The notes under the pieces were generated by a model, which worked only from the letters and a program-made list of their open reading frames with translations, had not been told where the DNA came from and ran no database searches. This document shows positions 45,180 to 54,319 of a DNA stretch of 64,000 nt, one piece after another; within the stretch, counting starts at the first letter, position 1; the number at the start of each line of letters is the position of its first letter. The DNA lies in assembly GCF_001544695.2 (NCBI RefSeq), contig NZ_FCOM02000006.1:218702-282701 (forward strand). Reading direction: 5' to 3'. The position numbers and the translations under genes are program-made. This DNA is from Caballeronia arvi. GTDB taxonomy: Bacteria > Pseudomonadota > Gammaproteobacteria > Burkholderiales > Burkholderiaceae.

Positions 45180-45304
45180 AAGATTTTCGCCCACCCGACA
45201 CGAATCGCAGAACCGGTTCAGAATGAAAGACGAAGCAGCGCGCGAATTTCGCACGCCGGGTGAAATGCGTTATGCATCAATGCGTTGACGCGATGATGCT
45301 CAGG

Positions 45305-45339
45305 ATATCCACATGCTTGTCCAAGAAATCTGTGGACAA
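45305..45339 (+). repeat. 35-bp element with two inverted DnaA-box-like 9-mers, copy 2
   Basis: ATATCCACA (45305-45313) and TGTGGACAA (45331-45339) face each other, with GCTTGT between. The order and spacing equal those of the reverse complement of 26898-26932. Confidence 0.6.
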
Positions 45340-45415
45340 GCGCACGTCCATTTCAGCCGGTCCGAATTCGCCCGTCGCTCGCGTTCTTCGATGCGTGTTC
45401 GACCGTGGTGACGCC

Positions 45416-45778
45416 ATGAATGCCCTTCCCCGCTTTTTTCCCGCCCGTGAACTGTCCTTTCACCTCGCCCGGCCGCGACGGTTCCCCGCCGTCGCCGCGA
45501 TCGGGCTGGTCTGCGCGGCGGTGCATGCGCAAACCCAATGCCCCGGCTATGTCGAAACAGATGCCGGGAGTGCATTCGACATTGCGTCGATCATCAAAGA
45601 TACGGGTTCGCCGCAATCGGCGCTGGACAAGGTCCGCAGCGCGGTAGCGCGCGTCAATGCGGGCGGCGGATGCTCGATTTTCCGCGATCGTCTCGCCTGC
45701 GAAGAAACGCTCACGCTCGCGAACAAGGCGATCGTCGCGCTGAAGGCATGCGCATCGTCGGGCGCGAGACACGGCTAA
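45416..45778 (+). CDS. small exported Cys-containing protein
   Basis: The 120-residue precursor has a long N-terminal region with a hydrophobic core (FPAVAAIGLVCAAVHAQ). The mature part has CPGYVETDAGSAFDIASIIKD and a four-Cys pattern (CPGY, GGGCSIF, LACEETL, LKACASS). It resembles small secreted proteins without assigned function. ATG 45416 is chosen because upstream codons would run through the DnaA-box-like element. It is convergent with rpoD. Confidence 0.65.
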   Translation: MNALPRFFPARELSFHLARPRRFPAVAAIGLVCAAVHAQTQCPGYVETDAGSAFDIASIIKDTGSPQSALDKVRSAVARVNAGGGCSIFRDRLACEETLTLANKAIVALKACASSGARHG

Positions 45779-45796
45779 CGCTTCTTGCGGACGTAA

Positions 45797-45834
45797 AAAA
45801 GCGCGTGCAGCCTGATTCGGCGGCACGCGCTTTT
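45797..45834. terminator. bidirectional intrinsic terminator
   Basis: AAAAGCGCGTGC and GCACGCGCTTTT form a 12-bp stem with a 14-nt loop, giving T runs on both strands. It ends the small exported gene from the left and rpoD from the right. Confidence 0.85.
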
Positions 45835-45872
45835 CGAATTCGCCCGAATGTGGATCCGGGCGACTGGCAGGA

Positions 45873-47879
45873 TCAGCGATCCAGGAACGGACGCAGCTTG
45901 TCGGCGCGGCTCGGATGCATGAGCTTGCGCATCGCCTTGCTTTCGATCTGACGAATACGCTCACGCGTCACGTCGAACTGCTTGCCCAATTCTTCGAGCG
46001 TGTAATCCGAAGCCGTGTCGATACCAAAGCGCATGCGCAGCACCTTCGCCTCGCGCGGCGACAGCGCGTTCAACGCGTCGTCGATCGCGGCGCGCATGTT
46101 CGCATGCACCGCCGCGTCCGCGGGCGATGCGGCGCCCTGGTCTTCGATCATGTCGCCGAGCGTCGCATCGGCATCTTCACCGACCGGCGTTTCGAGCGAC
46201 ACGGGCTGCTTCGCGATCTTGAGAATGCCGCGGATCTTCTCCTCAGGCATTTCCATGCGCTCGGCGAGCACCGACGGATGCGCTTCCTGACCGGTCTGCT
46301 GCAGGATCTCGCGCGAAATACGGTTCAGCTTGTTGATCGTTTCGATCATGTGAACCGGCACGCGGATCGTGCGCGCCTGATCGGCGAGCGAACGCGTCAC
46401 GGCCTGACGCACCCACCAGGTCGCGTACGTCGAAAACTTCCAGCCACGGCGATATTCGAACTTGTCCACCGCCTTCATCAGACCGATGTTGCCTTCCTGA
46501 ATCAGATCCAGGAATTGCATGCCGCGATTGACGTACTTCTTCGCAATCGAGATCACGAGACGCAGGTTCGCTTCGATCATCTCGCGCTTGGCCTGACGCA
46601 TCTTCAACTCGGCAGCCGTCATCTGACGGTTGATCTGCTTGAGTTGCTTGAGGGGCATCTGAACCACGCCTTCGATGTCGATGAGCTTTTGCTGCTCGGC
46701 CTGAATCGCCGGCAGGCTGCGCTCGAGCGACGCGCCGTATTGCTTCGCACTGGCGGCCGCGCGCGTCGTCCATTCGAGGTCGGTTTCGTGACCCACGAAG
46801 GATTCGACGAACTTCTCACGCGGCATGCCGCAACGATCCACTGCGATCTGCAAGACGCGACGCTCGAAATCGCGCACTTGCGCGACTTGCTGTTGCACGT
46901 CGACGCACAGGCGGTCGATGGTCTTCGCCGTGAAACGGATCGAACCGAGCTCGCGCTGGATTTCGGTGCGTGCCTTTTCGACGGCCTTCGTCGCGACCAC
47001 GCCCGATCCCTTAGGATTGCTTGCGTGTTCCGCGAGTTCGCGCACACGCGCGAAGATTTCGAGGCAATCCGCCTTGAGCTGCTTCAGGCGCGCTTCGTTC
47101 GAAGCAGCCGAATCGGCGCCGTCGAGATCTTCGTCGCCATCATCGTCGCTGTCGGATTCATCGGTGTCCGTATCGACATCGGTCGAATCGTTTGTTTCGG
47201 GGGCCGAAATATCGGCGGCCTCTTCCGTGTCGTCTTCTTTCAGACCGTCGACCAGTTCGTCGATCTTGATCTCGCCCGATTCGACTTGCGCCGCGTCCGC
47301 GAGAATGGTCGCAACGGTCGACGGGCATGCCGCGATCGCCTGGATCATCTCGTGCAGACCATCTTCGATGCGCTTCGCAATCGCGATTTCGCCGGCACGC
47401 GTGAGCAGTTCGGTCGCGCCCATCTCGCGCATATACATGCGCACCGGATCGGTCGTGCGGCCGAATTCGGAATCGACGGTCGACAGCGCGTTTTCCGCTT
47501 CTTCGTCCGATTGCTCGTCGGTGACCACGCTCGGGGCGCTATCGCTCAGAAGCAGCGTTTCGGCATCCGGCGCCTGCTCGTAGACCGCGACGCCCATGTC
47601 GTTGAACGTGGCGACGACCGTTTCCATCGCCGCGGTTTCGGCGAAGTTGTCCGGCAGGTGGTCGTTGATCTCGGCGTGCGTCAGATACCCGCGTTCCTTG
47701 CCCAACTGGATGAGCGCGCGCATCTGGCGCTGACGCTCTTCATTCTGCTCTGCGGTCATTGCGACGTCGGGCTGCATCGTGCCGGCCTGGCCCTTCCCTT
47801 TGTTCGCCCGCCGTCCCGGTGACTTGCGCGCCGGCGCGACGATATCCAGCTCCGAATCTTCCCGATCAAAACTTGCCAT
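45873..47879 (-). CDS. rpoD: RpoD-family primary-type sigma-70 factor
   Basis: The 668-residue protein has region 1.1 ([20 protein letters not shown]), a long acidic non-conserved region ([20 protein letters not shown]), region 2 ([34 protein letters not shown]) and region 4 ([20 protein letters not shown]). All the hallmarks of a housekeeping sigma factor are present. It starts at ATG 47879 with GAGGAGAA upstream. No dnaG or rpsU gene adjoins, unlike the usual macromolecular-synthesis operon, and it stands next to the replication genes. It may be a second rpoD on a secondary replicon (inference). Confidence 0.93.
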   Translation of the reverse strand: MASFDREDSELDIVAPARKSPGRRANKGKGQAGTMQPDVAMTAEQNEERQRQMRALIQLGKERGYLTHAEINDHLPDNFAETAAMETVVATFNDMGVAVYEQAPDAETLLLSDSAPSVVTDEQSDEEAENALSTVDSEFGRTTDPVRMYMREMGATELLTRAGEIAIAKRIEDGLHEMIQAIAACPSTVATILADAAQVESGEIKIDELVDGLKEDDTEEAADISAPETNDSTDVDTDTDESDSDDDGDEDLDGADSAASNEARLKQLKADCLEIFARVRELAEHASNPKGSGVVATKAVEKARTEIQRELGSIRFTAKTIDRLCVDVQQQVAQVRDFERRVLQIAVDRCGMPREKFVESFVGHETDLEWTTRAAASAKQYGASLERSLPAIQAEQQKLIDIEGVVQMPLKQLKQINRQMTAAELKMRQAKREMIEANLRLVISIAKKYVNRGMQFLDLIQEGNIGLMKAVDKFEYRRGWKFSTYATWWVRQAVTRSLADQARTIRVPVHMIETINKLNRISREILQQTGQEAHPSVLAERMEMPEEKIRGILKIAKQPVSLETPVGEDADATLGDMIEDQGAASPADAAVHANMRAAIDDALNALSPREAKVLRMRFGIDTASDYTLEELGKQFDVTRERIRQIESKAMRKLMHPSRADKLRPFLDR

Positions 47880-48063
47880 ACTTTCTCCTCGACAGGTTTG
47901 CTCGGCGACGACAGATCCCCGGAAGCGAGCGTGACGGCTCGCAATGATTTCGATGACAGCTTCGACCACGGACGGCTTGCTGAAAATCGCATCGAGCAAA
48001 GCACACAGACCGCGTTTAGAGGCGGTTTGCGTTTTCCAATCGCCCATTAAGGCGCAACCTTAG

Positions 48064-48091
48064 AGTATACCAGCGTTTGCTGCGACGCAGC
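48064..48091 (-). promoter_or_regulatory. extended -10 promoter and palindrome upstream of rpoD
   Basis: Read leftward, TGG followed by TATACT (48064-48069) is an extended -10 element. A 13-bp perfect palindrome, GCTGCG-a-CGCAGC (48079-48091), lies in the -20 to -30 region where a repressor could act. The transcript would have a leader of about 180 nt. Confidence 0.5.
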
Positions 48092-48176
48092 AGGTTTTTC
48101 AAAAGTTTTCGTGACGTGGCTACTCGCGACCATTTATCCGACATACGCCTCACGTTTTGTCTGAGGATTCCAGAGT

Positions 48177-49529
48177 TCACGACATCACTTGCGAAGAACC
48201 GGACGTCGTATGTGACGCAGCCTTTATAAGCGAGCTCAAACGGAACGCACCTGACGGATCCAGACTTGATCGCATCTCGACATCCCTTGACTTCATAGTT
48301 GGGACGATTCCAGCCCGCTTCAAGCGAAGAATGTGCTTTAGATCGTTCAGGTGCGCTTCGACACTGTCCCTCGCGGCGGGGGCGCCTTCTGCAACAGCGG
48401 ACGATTTCAGGGTACGCGTCTGTCTGCTTGGATTGTCAGGCATGAACGCATCGCTGGCACTTTCCGCATCGGCCGGCAGAATGCGCCCGGCATCGAGTGC
48501 TGCGGCAAAGTCCTGTGCCCACGTGCCGGCGTGAACACGGGGCTGGGGCTCGTCGCGGTGACGGATCGTGATGGACCGCAGGTCATCGGAGATGCGATAT
48601 CGACGAAGTCCGTCGTGACTGACGAAGAGTTGGCCAGCGTGTTTGGCGATGGCGTTATCGGTACGTTGCGACCGGACTCGTTTCTCTTTCTCTTCGGCGC
48701 GCGCGTCACGTTGACTTTGAAGACGGTAGGCGAAATCAACGGGAGCGCGTAAAAGCGTGCGGAGATAGCTGATCGGATGCTTGGCGCGGCTTAAAGCATT
48801 CCAAGTGGCTTCGACCACGTCGGAAAGCAGTTTGCCGTGGAGCTTGGCTTCGCGCATCAGCTTGAAAATCAGAAATTCACGAAAGCCCAGCGGCAACAGG
48901 CGCTGGAGATCGGCGGGGAGGCGTCCTGGTTGTCTCTTTTGAGTAGTTGGGATTAGATCCTTATATATAGCGCCGTCTGCCACAGTGACAGACGGACACG
49001 GGTAAAAAATAGCGGCTTCGGTTTTCAGCGCGTCTTCCCGATGCGCTGGGGACGGCTTCTCGATCCCCTTCTCGGGCTCGACCAAGCCCAGCAGGATGGC
49101 TGCCTTGGGCGTGAGGTGGAGATAAGCGCGACCGAACAAGCCTGCTTGACCATATCTGGTCTGGGGCGGGCGAGTGATGAATCCAGCAACTTCGAGATCG
49201 TCCAGGCCGCGATAGAACGTTCGCATGGATTGCTGAGCACGTCCGGTAAGCAATTCTCGACGCGCGAAGATCGCGGCGTAGGGACGAGCTGCATCGACAG
49301 TGCGCGCCAAAGCAGCGAGCAGGGCTCGCGCCCGTGCAGGCAGGGCGGCTGTGTGGGTCGCGCGATGGGCTGCGCGGAAGATCACCCAAGGCAGGTTCGA
49401 TCGGTCGCAGGCATATTCGTCGAGAGCCTGTTGATCTTCTACCGCCGGCGAAGATTTGGATGTTTGAGGGCGAGGAACAGCCTCGCCAGCAACGGAATGT
49501 TGCGCGATACGCATGTCAAGTACGTCCAT
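48177..49529 (-). CDS. probable replication initiator protein of the replicon
   Basis: The 450-residue protein has a winged-helix-rich N-terminal half (ARRELLTGRAQQSMRTFYRGLDDLEVAGFI, GLFGRAYLHLTPKAAILLGL). A basic middle (LLPLGFREFLIFKLMREAKLHGK) and a C-terminal basic region follow. I assign it as Rep because it follows parA-parB on the same strand, the order found at origins of Burkholderiales secondary chromosomes and plasmids. A sequence-level family is not recognised with certainty. It has its own leader, with a divergent promoter and a terminator upstream (49553-49682). ATG 49514 is an alternative start. Confidence 0.75.
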   Translation of the reverse strand: MDVLDMRIAQHSVAGEAVPRPQTSKSSPAVEDQQALDEYACDRSNLPWVIFRAAHRATHTAALPARARALLAALARTVDAARPYAAIFARRELLTGRAQQSMRTFYRGLDDLEVAGFITRPPQTRYGQAGLFGRAYLHLTPKAAILLGLVEPEKGIEKPSPAHREDALKTEAAIFYPCPSVTVADGAIYKDLIPTTQKRQPGRLPADLQRLLPLGFREFLIFKLMREAKLHGKLLSDVVEATWNALSRAKHPISYLRTLLRAPVDFAYRLQSQRDARAEEKEKRVRSQRTDNAIAKHAGQLFVSHDGLRRYRISDDLRSITIRHRDEPQPRVHAGTWAQDFAAALDAGRILPADAESASDAFMPDNPSRQTRTLKSSAVAEGAPAARDSVEAHLNDLKHILRLKRAGIVPTMKSRDVEMRSSLDPSGAFRLSSLIKAASHTTSGSSQVMS

Positions 49530-49552
49530 TTCGAAAAATGGAAGACAAACGC

Positions 49553-49580
49553 TTGACTGCCGATCGCGTTCCGCTAAACT
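49553..49580 (+). promoter_or_regulatory. promoter facing away from rep in the parB-rep gap
   Basis: TTGACT (49553-49558), 16 nt and TAAACT (49575-49580) form a good sigma-70 promoter on the plus strand, opposite to rep and parB. Transcription would start near 49587. Confidence 0.6.
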
Positions 49581-49586
49581 TCGAGG

Positions 49587-49687
49587 TGTGTACTCGTGAC
49601 CCGATTGGCGTCGGGAAGCGGAACGGGCAATATGCAGTTAAGCCCGATATTCAAAAGCCTTCGGTTGGCGCCGAAGGCTTTTGTCTT
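49587..49687 (+). ncRNA. candidate counter-transcribed RNA controlling rep
   Basis: A transcript from the promoter at 49553-49580 would run about 100 nt to the terminator at 49653-49687. It would be antisense to the leader of any rep mRNA that starts upstream of the terminator. It contains no open reading frame with a ribosome site. Position between parB and rep equals that of the antisense RNA in repABC plasmids; homology to that RNA is not claimed. Confidence 0.5.
49653..49687. terminator. bidirectional terminator between parB and rep
   Basis: AAAAGCCTTCGG and CCGAAGGCTTTT pair over 12 bp with loop TTGGCG, followed by TGTCTTTTT on the plus strand. It ends the plus-strand RNA and, leftward, the parAB transcript. 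Confidence 0.85.
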
Positions 49688-49740
49688 TTTAAAGCTTGCT
49701 CGTTACATGGCAACCTCGTTCGTGCATTTACAGTAAGTCA

Positions 49741-49828
49741 TTGATTTATAACGAAGTTCTACTAGGTTCGACGCTCTTTGACTGCTGTTGATTCGTTAAG
49801 CGGTTGATTTAGAACGAAAATCTACTAG
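49741..49828. repeat. iteron-like pair of 25-bp direct repeats
   Basis: Copies at 49741-49765 and 49804-49828 agree at 22 of 25 positions: both are TTGATTTA, one variable base, AACGAA, two variable bases, TCTACTAG. They are 63 bp apart, in an AT-rich stretch just after parB, with a partial TTGATTCGTTAAG copy between. They are candidates for Rep-binding iterons or a ParB site. Confidence 0.65.
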
Positions 49829-49832
49829 AGTC

Positions 49833-50804
49833 TCAGTCTTGGTCCGACTCACTCAACGTCTTGTTGATGAAGTCGGCAATGCGTTGCCCCCACTGCTCTG
49901 CATCTGTCGCGTCTTTTTCGAAGAAGCGGACGCCTACTACGCCATTGCGGGTGGATATCTCGCAGACCTTCCTTCTTCCCGATCTTACGACTGTTGCGCT
50001 GGGCGCTGTCGACTTCGGCTTCTCAGCGGCCAATGCAACCGCCCTGTCTTGCGTAAAGTTCTCGTCGTCAATCAACTTGCGAACAGCTTCAATCACCTTG
50101 TCCGATTTGCCGGCCTCGGTAAGTGCAGCCAGCTTCTGCGCTGCGTTGCTTCCGAGCCGCTCGGGCTTTTCGGCCAGCGCAATTTTGGCCGCCTCCGGCA
50201 ACGCATCGAACGAGAAGATTCGTGTGACGTGACTTTTGCTCAAGCCGGCACTCTCGGATATCTGGCTCCGAGATAGGCCGCTCAACTCCTGCAGCCGCTT
50301 GAAGTTCCAATACTTCTCGAAGTCGGTCAGCGATGGTGACAGCAGATTCGAAAAGAATGCCGCGAACTCGATTTCACCTTCTTCGATCGACGCGACGTTC
50401 GCGCGAATCGTGGTGCGTCCGAGTTCGCGATAGGCTGCCACGCGATTGTGCCCAGCGATGATCTCGTAGCGGGCCTCTGGCAGCACGCGCACCAGAATCG
50501 GCGTAGCGAGCGCATGCTGCGCGAGATTGCTTTTCAGCTCTTGAAACTGTTCTGCGGTCAGCTTCCGACGCCGTCCGCTCACTTCGACCAGCGCGTCGAG
50601 CGAGACTTCAAGTGCCGCTCGCTCCTCGAGTTGAGATTCGAGTTCCTTGATTCGAGCCTGAGCCGTGTTGATGCGATGTTGCGCATCCATCAGCCGCCCC
50701 GGCGACGTGCGCGGTTCGTTGTTCACCGGACGCGCTTGCGCTGGCTCGGTTGGCTTGCTGCCGATGTTCGCTGTCTTGGCGAGTAGTCTGTCCCCGATGC
50801 CCAT
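49833..50804 (-). CDS. parB: ParB-family partition protein
   Basis: The 323-residue protein has a coiled N-terminal segment (AQARIKELESQLEERAALE). The ParB nuclease/CTPase core follows (ILVRVLPEARYEIIAGHNRVAAYRELG, where GHNR corresponds to the GERR-type box), then a helix-turn-helix (LSGLSRSQISESAGLSKSHVTRIFSF). It should bind centromere sites (parS) and load for segregation. Its ATG directly abuts the parA stop codon (TAA then ATG). Confidence 0.9.
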   Translation of the reverse strand: MGIGDRLLAKTANIGSKPTEPAQARPVNNEPRTSPGRLMDAQHRINTAQARIKELESQLEERAALEVSLDALVEVSGRRRKLTAEQFQELKSNLAQHALATPILVRVLPEARYEIIAGHNRVAAYRELGRTTIRANVASIEEGEIEFAAFFSNLLSPSLTDFEKYWNFKRLQELSGLSRSQISESAGLSKSHVTRIFSFDALPEAAKIALAEKPERLGSNAAQKLAALTEAGKSDKVIEAVRKLIDDENFTQDRAVALAAEKPKSTAPSATVVRSGRRKVCEISTRNGVVGVRFFEKDATDAEQWGQRIADFINKTLSESDQD

Positions 50805-51998
50805 TTACGCCTCCGTCTGATTCCACGCGCGAGCGAACTGCGCGTCGAGATGTTCGGCGAGCCGGTCGAGCGGCTCTTTGAATCGGTTGTATGCCGCCGT
50901 GCTACCGTCCGGTTTCGACAAGTCGTAGACCGTCGACAACTGTGCCGACGCGCCCTTCGGCACGGTGGACTCCGGAATCTCGAAAGGCAGCACACGGTCG
51001 CCGTAGGCTTTCTGGAGCCAACCGCGCACCACGCGCGAAACGTCGTCCGACTTGGCTTTCGTCATGATGACGTTCACGAAATCGAAGCGCTTTTGCTCGA
51101 GCACGCCCGGCAGCTTCTTCGCGATATCGGCGAAAAGATGCCAGAACTGCGTCGAGCTTGCGAAGTCGAGGGCTTCAGGCGGGCAGGGCAGCAAAATCGC
51201 ATCCGACGCGAGTAGCGCGTTGATGGTCAGATAGCTGAGCGCCGGAGGCGTGTCGATGACGATTGCATCGTATTCGTCGGTGAGCGGCATCAGCCCCTTG
51301 CGAACGATCTCCCAGAATTCGAACGTGCTGTCGTTCAAAACCTTCGCGGGAATCTCGAATTCGGCGTCGAAAAGGGACGACGACGCGGGGATAAGATCGA
51401 GGTTGTGCCAGTACGTTTCCTGCACCGCGTAGTGCAGTGTGGTCTGGTCGCCATAGATCAACGGAAGAAGCGTCTGATCGTCTGAGATTTCCGCGTCCGG
51501 CGCCCACCCGCATAGCTGGGTGGTCGTGCCTTGCGGGTCGCAGTCGATGACCAGCACCTTGCGGCCGAGCAGCGTCAACGCCTGCGCGGCGGAGACGGCC
51601 GTGGTCGTCTTGGCTACGCCGCCCTTGAAGTTCGCGATGGTCACGATTCGCCCGCGCTTGCCCTCGGGCCGGCGAGGGCGCTCTTTCGTCGCCCGGATCC
51701 AGGTCAACGCTTCTTCGAGCGCAAACTCCTTGCTGCGGCCCGCGCCCTTCGACGTTCCCGCGGGCAAATCGCCCTTGGTCGTCAGGTACTGGAACCGCTG
51801 CTTGTCGATTCCGCAGAGCGACGCAACCTGCGCGCTCGTGAATGTCGGCGCGCTTTTGCGCGGATACGGCTCCAACATCGCATCGCGGATCTGATTGAGA
51901 ATATCAGTGGCTTGCGCGGCCACTCCCAAGAGCGTTTCGATCGAAACGGATTGATCGACTTCGGGAAGCCGAGCGCTTAGCATGGAATTCGCAGTCAC
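50805..51998 (-). CDS. parA: ParA-family partition ATPase with N-terminal DNA-binding domain
   Basis: The 397-residue protein has an N-terminal MerR-like helix-turn-helix (FTSAQVASLCGIDKQRFQYL, with a GAGRSKEF turn) and a deviant Walker A ATPase domain (IVTIANFKGGVAKTTTA, VLVIDCDPQGTTTQLCG, IVIDTPPALSYLTINAL). The N-terminal domain marks it as type Ia, which also represses its own operon. Probable operator-like repeats lie upstream at 52026-52106. ATG 51998 or 51983 can be the start. Confidence 0.92.
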   Translation of the reverse strand: MTANSMLSARLPEVDQSVSIETLLGVAAQATDILNQIRDAMLEPYPRKSAPTFTSAQVASLCGIDKQRFQYLTTKGDLPAGTSKGAGRSKEFALEEALTWIRATKERPRRPEGKRGRIVTIANFKGGVAKTTTAVSAAQALTLLGRKVLVIDCDPQGTTTQLCGWAPDAEISDDQTLLPLIYGDQTTLHYAVQETYWHNLDLIPASSSLFDAEFEIPAKVLNDSTFEFWEIVRKGLMPLTDEYDAIVIDTPPALSYLTINALLASDAILLPCPPEALDFASSTQFWHLFADIAKKLPGVLEQKRFDFVNVIMTKAKSDDVSRVVRGWLQKAYGDRVLPFEIPESTVPKGASAQLSTVYDLSKPDGSTAAYNRFKEPLDRLAEHLDAQFARAWNQTEA

Positions 51999-52025
51999 TG
52001 GCGGGCCTGGGTAAGCAATAAATTA

Positions 52026-52106
52026 TTCGGTTTGTGGAAAACAAGCTGCAAACCGAAGAATAAACGGCGAACCGGTAAACCTCAAGTAAACTCTGAAGTA
52101 CTTGAG
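52026..52106. promoter_or_regulatory. paired inverted repeats upstream of parA
   Basis: TTCGGTTTG/CAAACCGAA (52026-52034, 52049-52057) and CTCAAGTA/TACTTGAG (52081-52088, 52099-52106) flank the likely parA promoter. Between the arms of the first lies TGTGGAAAA (52033-52041), the complement of a DnaA-box-like 9-mer. They are candidates for ParA operators or for part of the origin. Confidence 0.55.
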
Positions 52107-52156
52107 CGCCCCCACCGGGCATTTTTACAACGCTTTCTGCTCGTGTAAACGCGAAA

Positions 52157-54118
52157 TTAAGAGGATTCTGCGATTTTTGAGGCCGTCGAGGCGCTTCGGA
52201 GGAACCGTTCGACGCCGAGAAAACGCCCGGCATCTTCAGTTTTGAGATAAAGCGAGGTAGTCGAGACATCGGCATGACCGAGGCCTATGCTGACTTCGCG
52301 CAGTTCCGCGCCGTGGCCGAGAGCGTGCGTAGAGTGGGTGTGTCGAAGCCAGTGCGTGCTGGCGCGCTTCAAATGCTGCCCGGCTCCCGGTGCCTGCGAG
52401 TCCATCAACGCCGCGGCGTTCGAAAAAATACTCTTAAATATCTTCCCGATCCCATCAGGCGTTACTGGCTGGCCGCCGCGCGCCTGAGCCAGAATCGGAG
52501 TGCCTTCGGCACAGTCCAACGGACTCGGAAGGCCGCGTAACGCGAGATTCTCGCAAAGCGCCTCCACGACCGCGGGTGGCAACAGCACCGTGCGCGACGA
52601 TCGCCGGCCCTGGTCCACGGCGAGACGCCAGACCGCGCCGTTCACGCCGGACAGCCGTCCGACGCTCAGCGCGCAAGTCGTCGCGGCGGCGAGTTCGGCG
52701 CGGCGCAGGCCCGTGGCGTAAGCCAACACGAGCGCCAATCTGTCGCGGTGCTCGGCAAACGAATACTCCGTTCGCTCCACCGACCGCAGCACGCATGTCC
52801 ACTGGTCCAGGTCGAGCGTGCGGTTGACCGAATCGAAGACTGGCGGCGCTGCGACGCGCGCAAGCCCCGCGAACGGATTGACCGTCAGATAACGCTCGCC
52901 GACCAGCCATTCGCACATCGCGCTCAAGATCGAACGTGCGGTTTCACGGCTTCGATCTGAAAGCGGGCCCGCAAACGGCCGCCAGCTCGCGAAGCACCGC
53001 TCGCCGCGCTGAGTCGCGACCCAGCGCGCTCCCGGTGTCGGATTCGGAAGAAACGAGAGGATGTACTCGGCGCAATCGCCTGCATCGAGCGATGAGAGCG
53101 GCTTGCTCTTCTCCACCAATGACCAGAGCAACAGGCGCTCTGCCTCCCGCCGATACGCACGCCGCGTATGCGCACTGCTCGAACGTGCGTCGAGCCAGGC
53201 CGAAATCGCGCGGATGTCGGTGTCGAAGCGGGACACCGCGCTCATGCGATTCGACCCTTTAGAGCCGTCGAGTGCAGCGGAAATGTGCAACGCTTCGAGC
53301 GGCGCAATCGCGACCGTATTGCGCTCTTCGATCTCCGATGGCTGCGCTGCCGCGATGTCGGCGGTTCGCCACTGCCGTCTCGGCCTTAGTGCGAGCGGGG
53401 ACAGCGGATGCCGAAGCGCCTGACCGTGCAGGTGCAGCCAGTCGACGATGCGTTGCGCGCCTTTCGGCCCGAGGCGGGGAACCGCCGTGTACCAGCGATG
53501 CCGCCGCCGTTCGATCAGTTCGATGACATCGGCCAGCGTCGTCAGTCCAGCCGATGTCAATCGTGCCGTGACGGCAGGCTCGAACCAGCCGTCGATAGGA
53601 TGATCCGGACTCGGATCCTGAGCGAGCGACGCCTCCATGCGCGCGAGCGCTTCGGCCTGCCGGCGGCGCAGTCGCGCATTGCGCGTGGCGCGCCGATCGA
53701 GGGCGGGCGAGCTTTGTGGCGGATAGGCTTCCTCGTACAGCGCGAGCAATTCCGATTCGCCGTAAACACCGTCCGGATCGACGTTTTCACGAAAGTCGTC
53801 CAGCGTCGGCACTGCGGCGGCGGGCGGTGGCTCGAAAAGCGGAATGCTTCCGGGGCGCAGCCGCAGCAAATGCGCGGCCTCGATATCGCGCGCGCGCCGG
53901 GCCAGGACCGAGAGCGTATCGCGCAGGGCGTCGATCAGCCGTCGCGTGGTGCGTACGTCGGTACTGGCGTCGCCATACGATGCGTGCAGTTGCGCTTCCG
54001 ACACGCCGTCGAGATAGCCCCGATACAACGCGAAATGCTGACGCGTGAGTCGACTTGGCGCGCGCAGAGGCGCGCTAGTCAGAGTCGAGTCTGTCGAACG
54101 ACGTGCGGGCGCTTCCAT
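52157..54118 (-). CDS. large tyrosine recombinase beside the partition genes
   Basis: The 653-residue protein has an N-terminal half with no catalytic residues (about 1-310) resembling the accessory N-terminal domain of large phage-type integrases. A core-binding domain (about 315-410) and a catalytic domain follow, with Arg in [10 protein letters not shown], His-x-x-Arg in HWLRHTHS, His in [10 protein letters not shown] and the Tyr nucleophile in SLYLK. The beta-hairpin Lys is not evident: the segment reads [11 protein letters not shown]. It could resolve dimers of the replicon. It is followed by the parA leader. Confidence 0.87.
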   Translation of the reverse strand: MEAPARRSTDSTLTSAPLRAPSRLTRQHFALYRGYLDGVSEAQLHASYGDASTDVRTTRRLIDALRDTLSVLARRARDIEAAHLLRLRPGSIPLFEPPPAAAVPTLDDFRENVDPDGVYGESELLALYEEAYPPQSSPALDRRATRNARLRRRQAEALARMEASLAQDPSPDHPIDGWFEPAVTARLTSAGLTTLADVIELIERRRHRWYTAVPRLGPKGAQRIVDWLHLHGQALRHPLSPLALRPRRQWRTADIAAAQPSEIEERNTVAIAPLEALHISAALDGSKGSNRMSAVSRFDTDIRAISAWLDARSSSAHTRRAYRREAERLLLWSLVEKSKPLSSLDAGDCAEYILSFLPNPTPGARWVATQRGERCFASWRPFAGPLSDRSRETARSILSAMCEWLVGERYLTVNPFAGLARVAAPPVFDSVNRTLDLDQWTCVLRSVERTEYSFAEHRDRLALVLAYATGLRRAELAAATTCALSVGRLSGVNGAVWRLAVDQGRRSSRTVLLPPAVVEALCENLALRGLPSPLDCAEGTPILAQARGGQPVTPDGIGKIFKSIFSNAAALMDSQAPGAGQHLKRASTHWLRHTHSTHALGHGAELREVSIGLGHADVSTTSLYLKTEDAGRFLGVERFLRSASTASKIAESS

Positions 54119-54128
54119 TTATCCTTTC

Positions 54129-54210
54129 TTATCAACGATTTGCGGCAAGGTTATCAACCACCTTCGAATTTGACAACAAAAATCGCTGCATCTGATAAGT
54201 CGAATTATCA
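54129..54210. repeat. cluster of four TTATCA motifs upstream of the recombinase gene
   Basis: TTATCAAC occurs at 54129-54136 and 54151-54158 (22 bp apart). A TGATAA-N6-TTATCA inverted pair sits at 54193-54210. All lie in the 201-nt gap between the divergent recombinase and mntH genes. They may be operators or DnaA-like sites. Confidence 0.5.
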
Positions 54211-54319
54211 GCATGCAGATTCATTGTCGGCGCGCGATTGGCTCGTACGCTTGAATGTTCATCCGGCCCGGCGCATATTTCCAGCACCACAGACGGTACT
54301 CCGCAGGAGAAACGAGCCG

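Larger units (their letters stand above)
45135..45415. other. intergenic region with stem-loop and DnaA-box-like element
   Basis: No gene is seen. It holds a 13-bp hairpin right after the GST stop (45149-45179) and the second copy of the 35-bp DnaA-box-like element (45305-45339). Confidence 0.6.

Noticed and set aside
45915..47822. A 635-codon open frame antisense to rpoD
   Set aside because: It is His/Arg-rich with no motif and lies wholly inside a clear rpoD gene.
49530..52156. A standard parS palindrome (chromosome type or Burkholderia secondary-chromosome type)
   Set aside because: Neither a GTTnCACGTGnAAC-like nor a GTTTATGCGCATAAAC-like site was seen in the parAB region.
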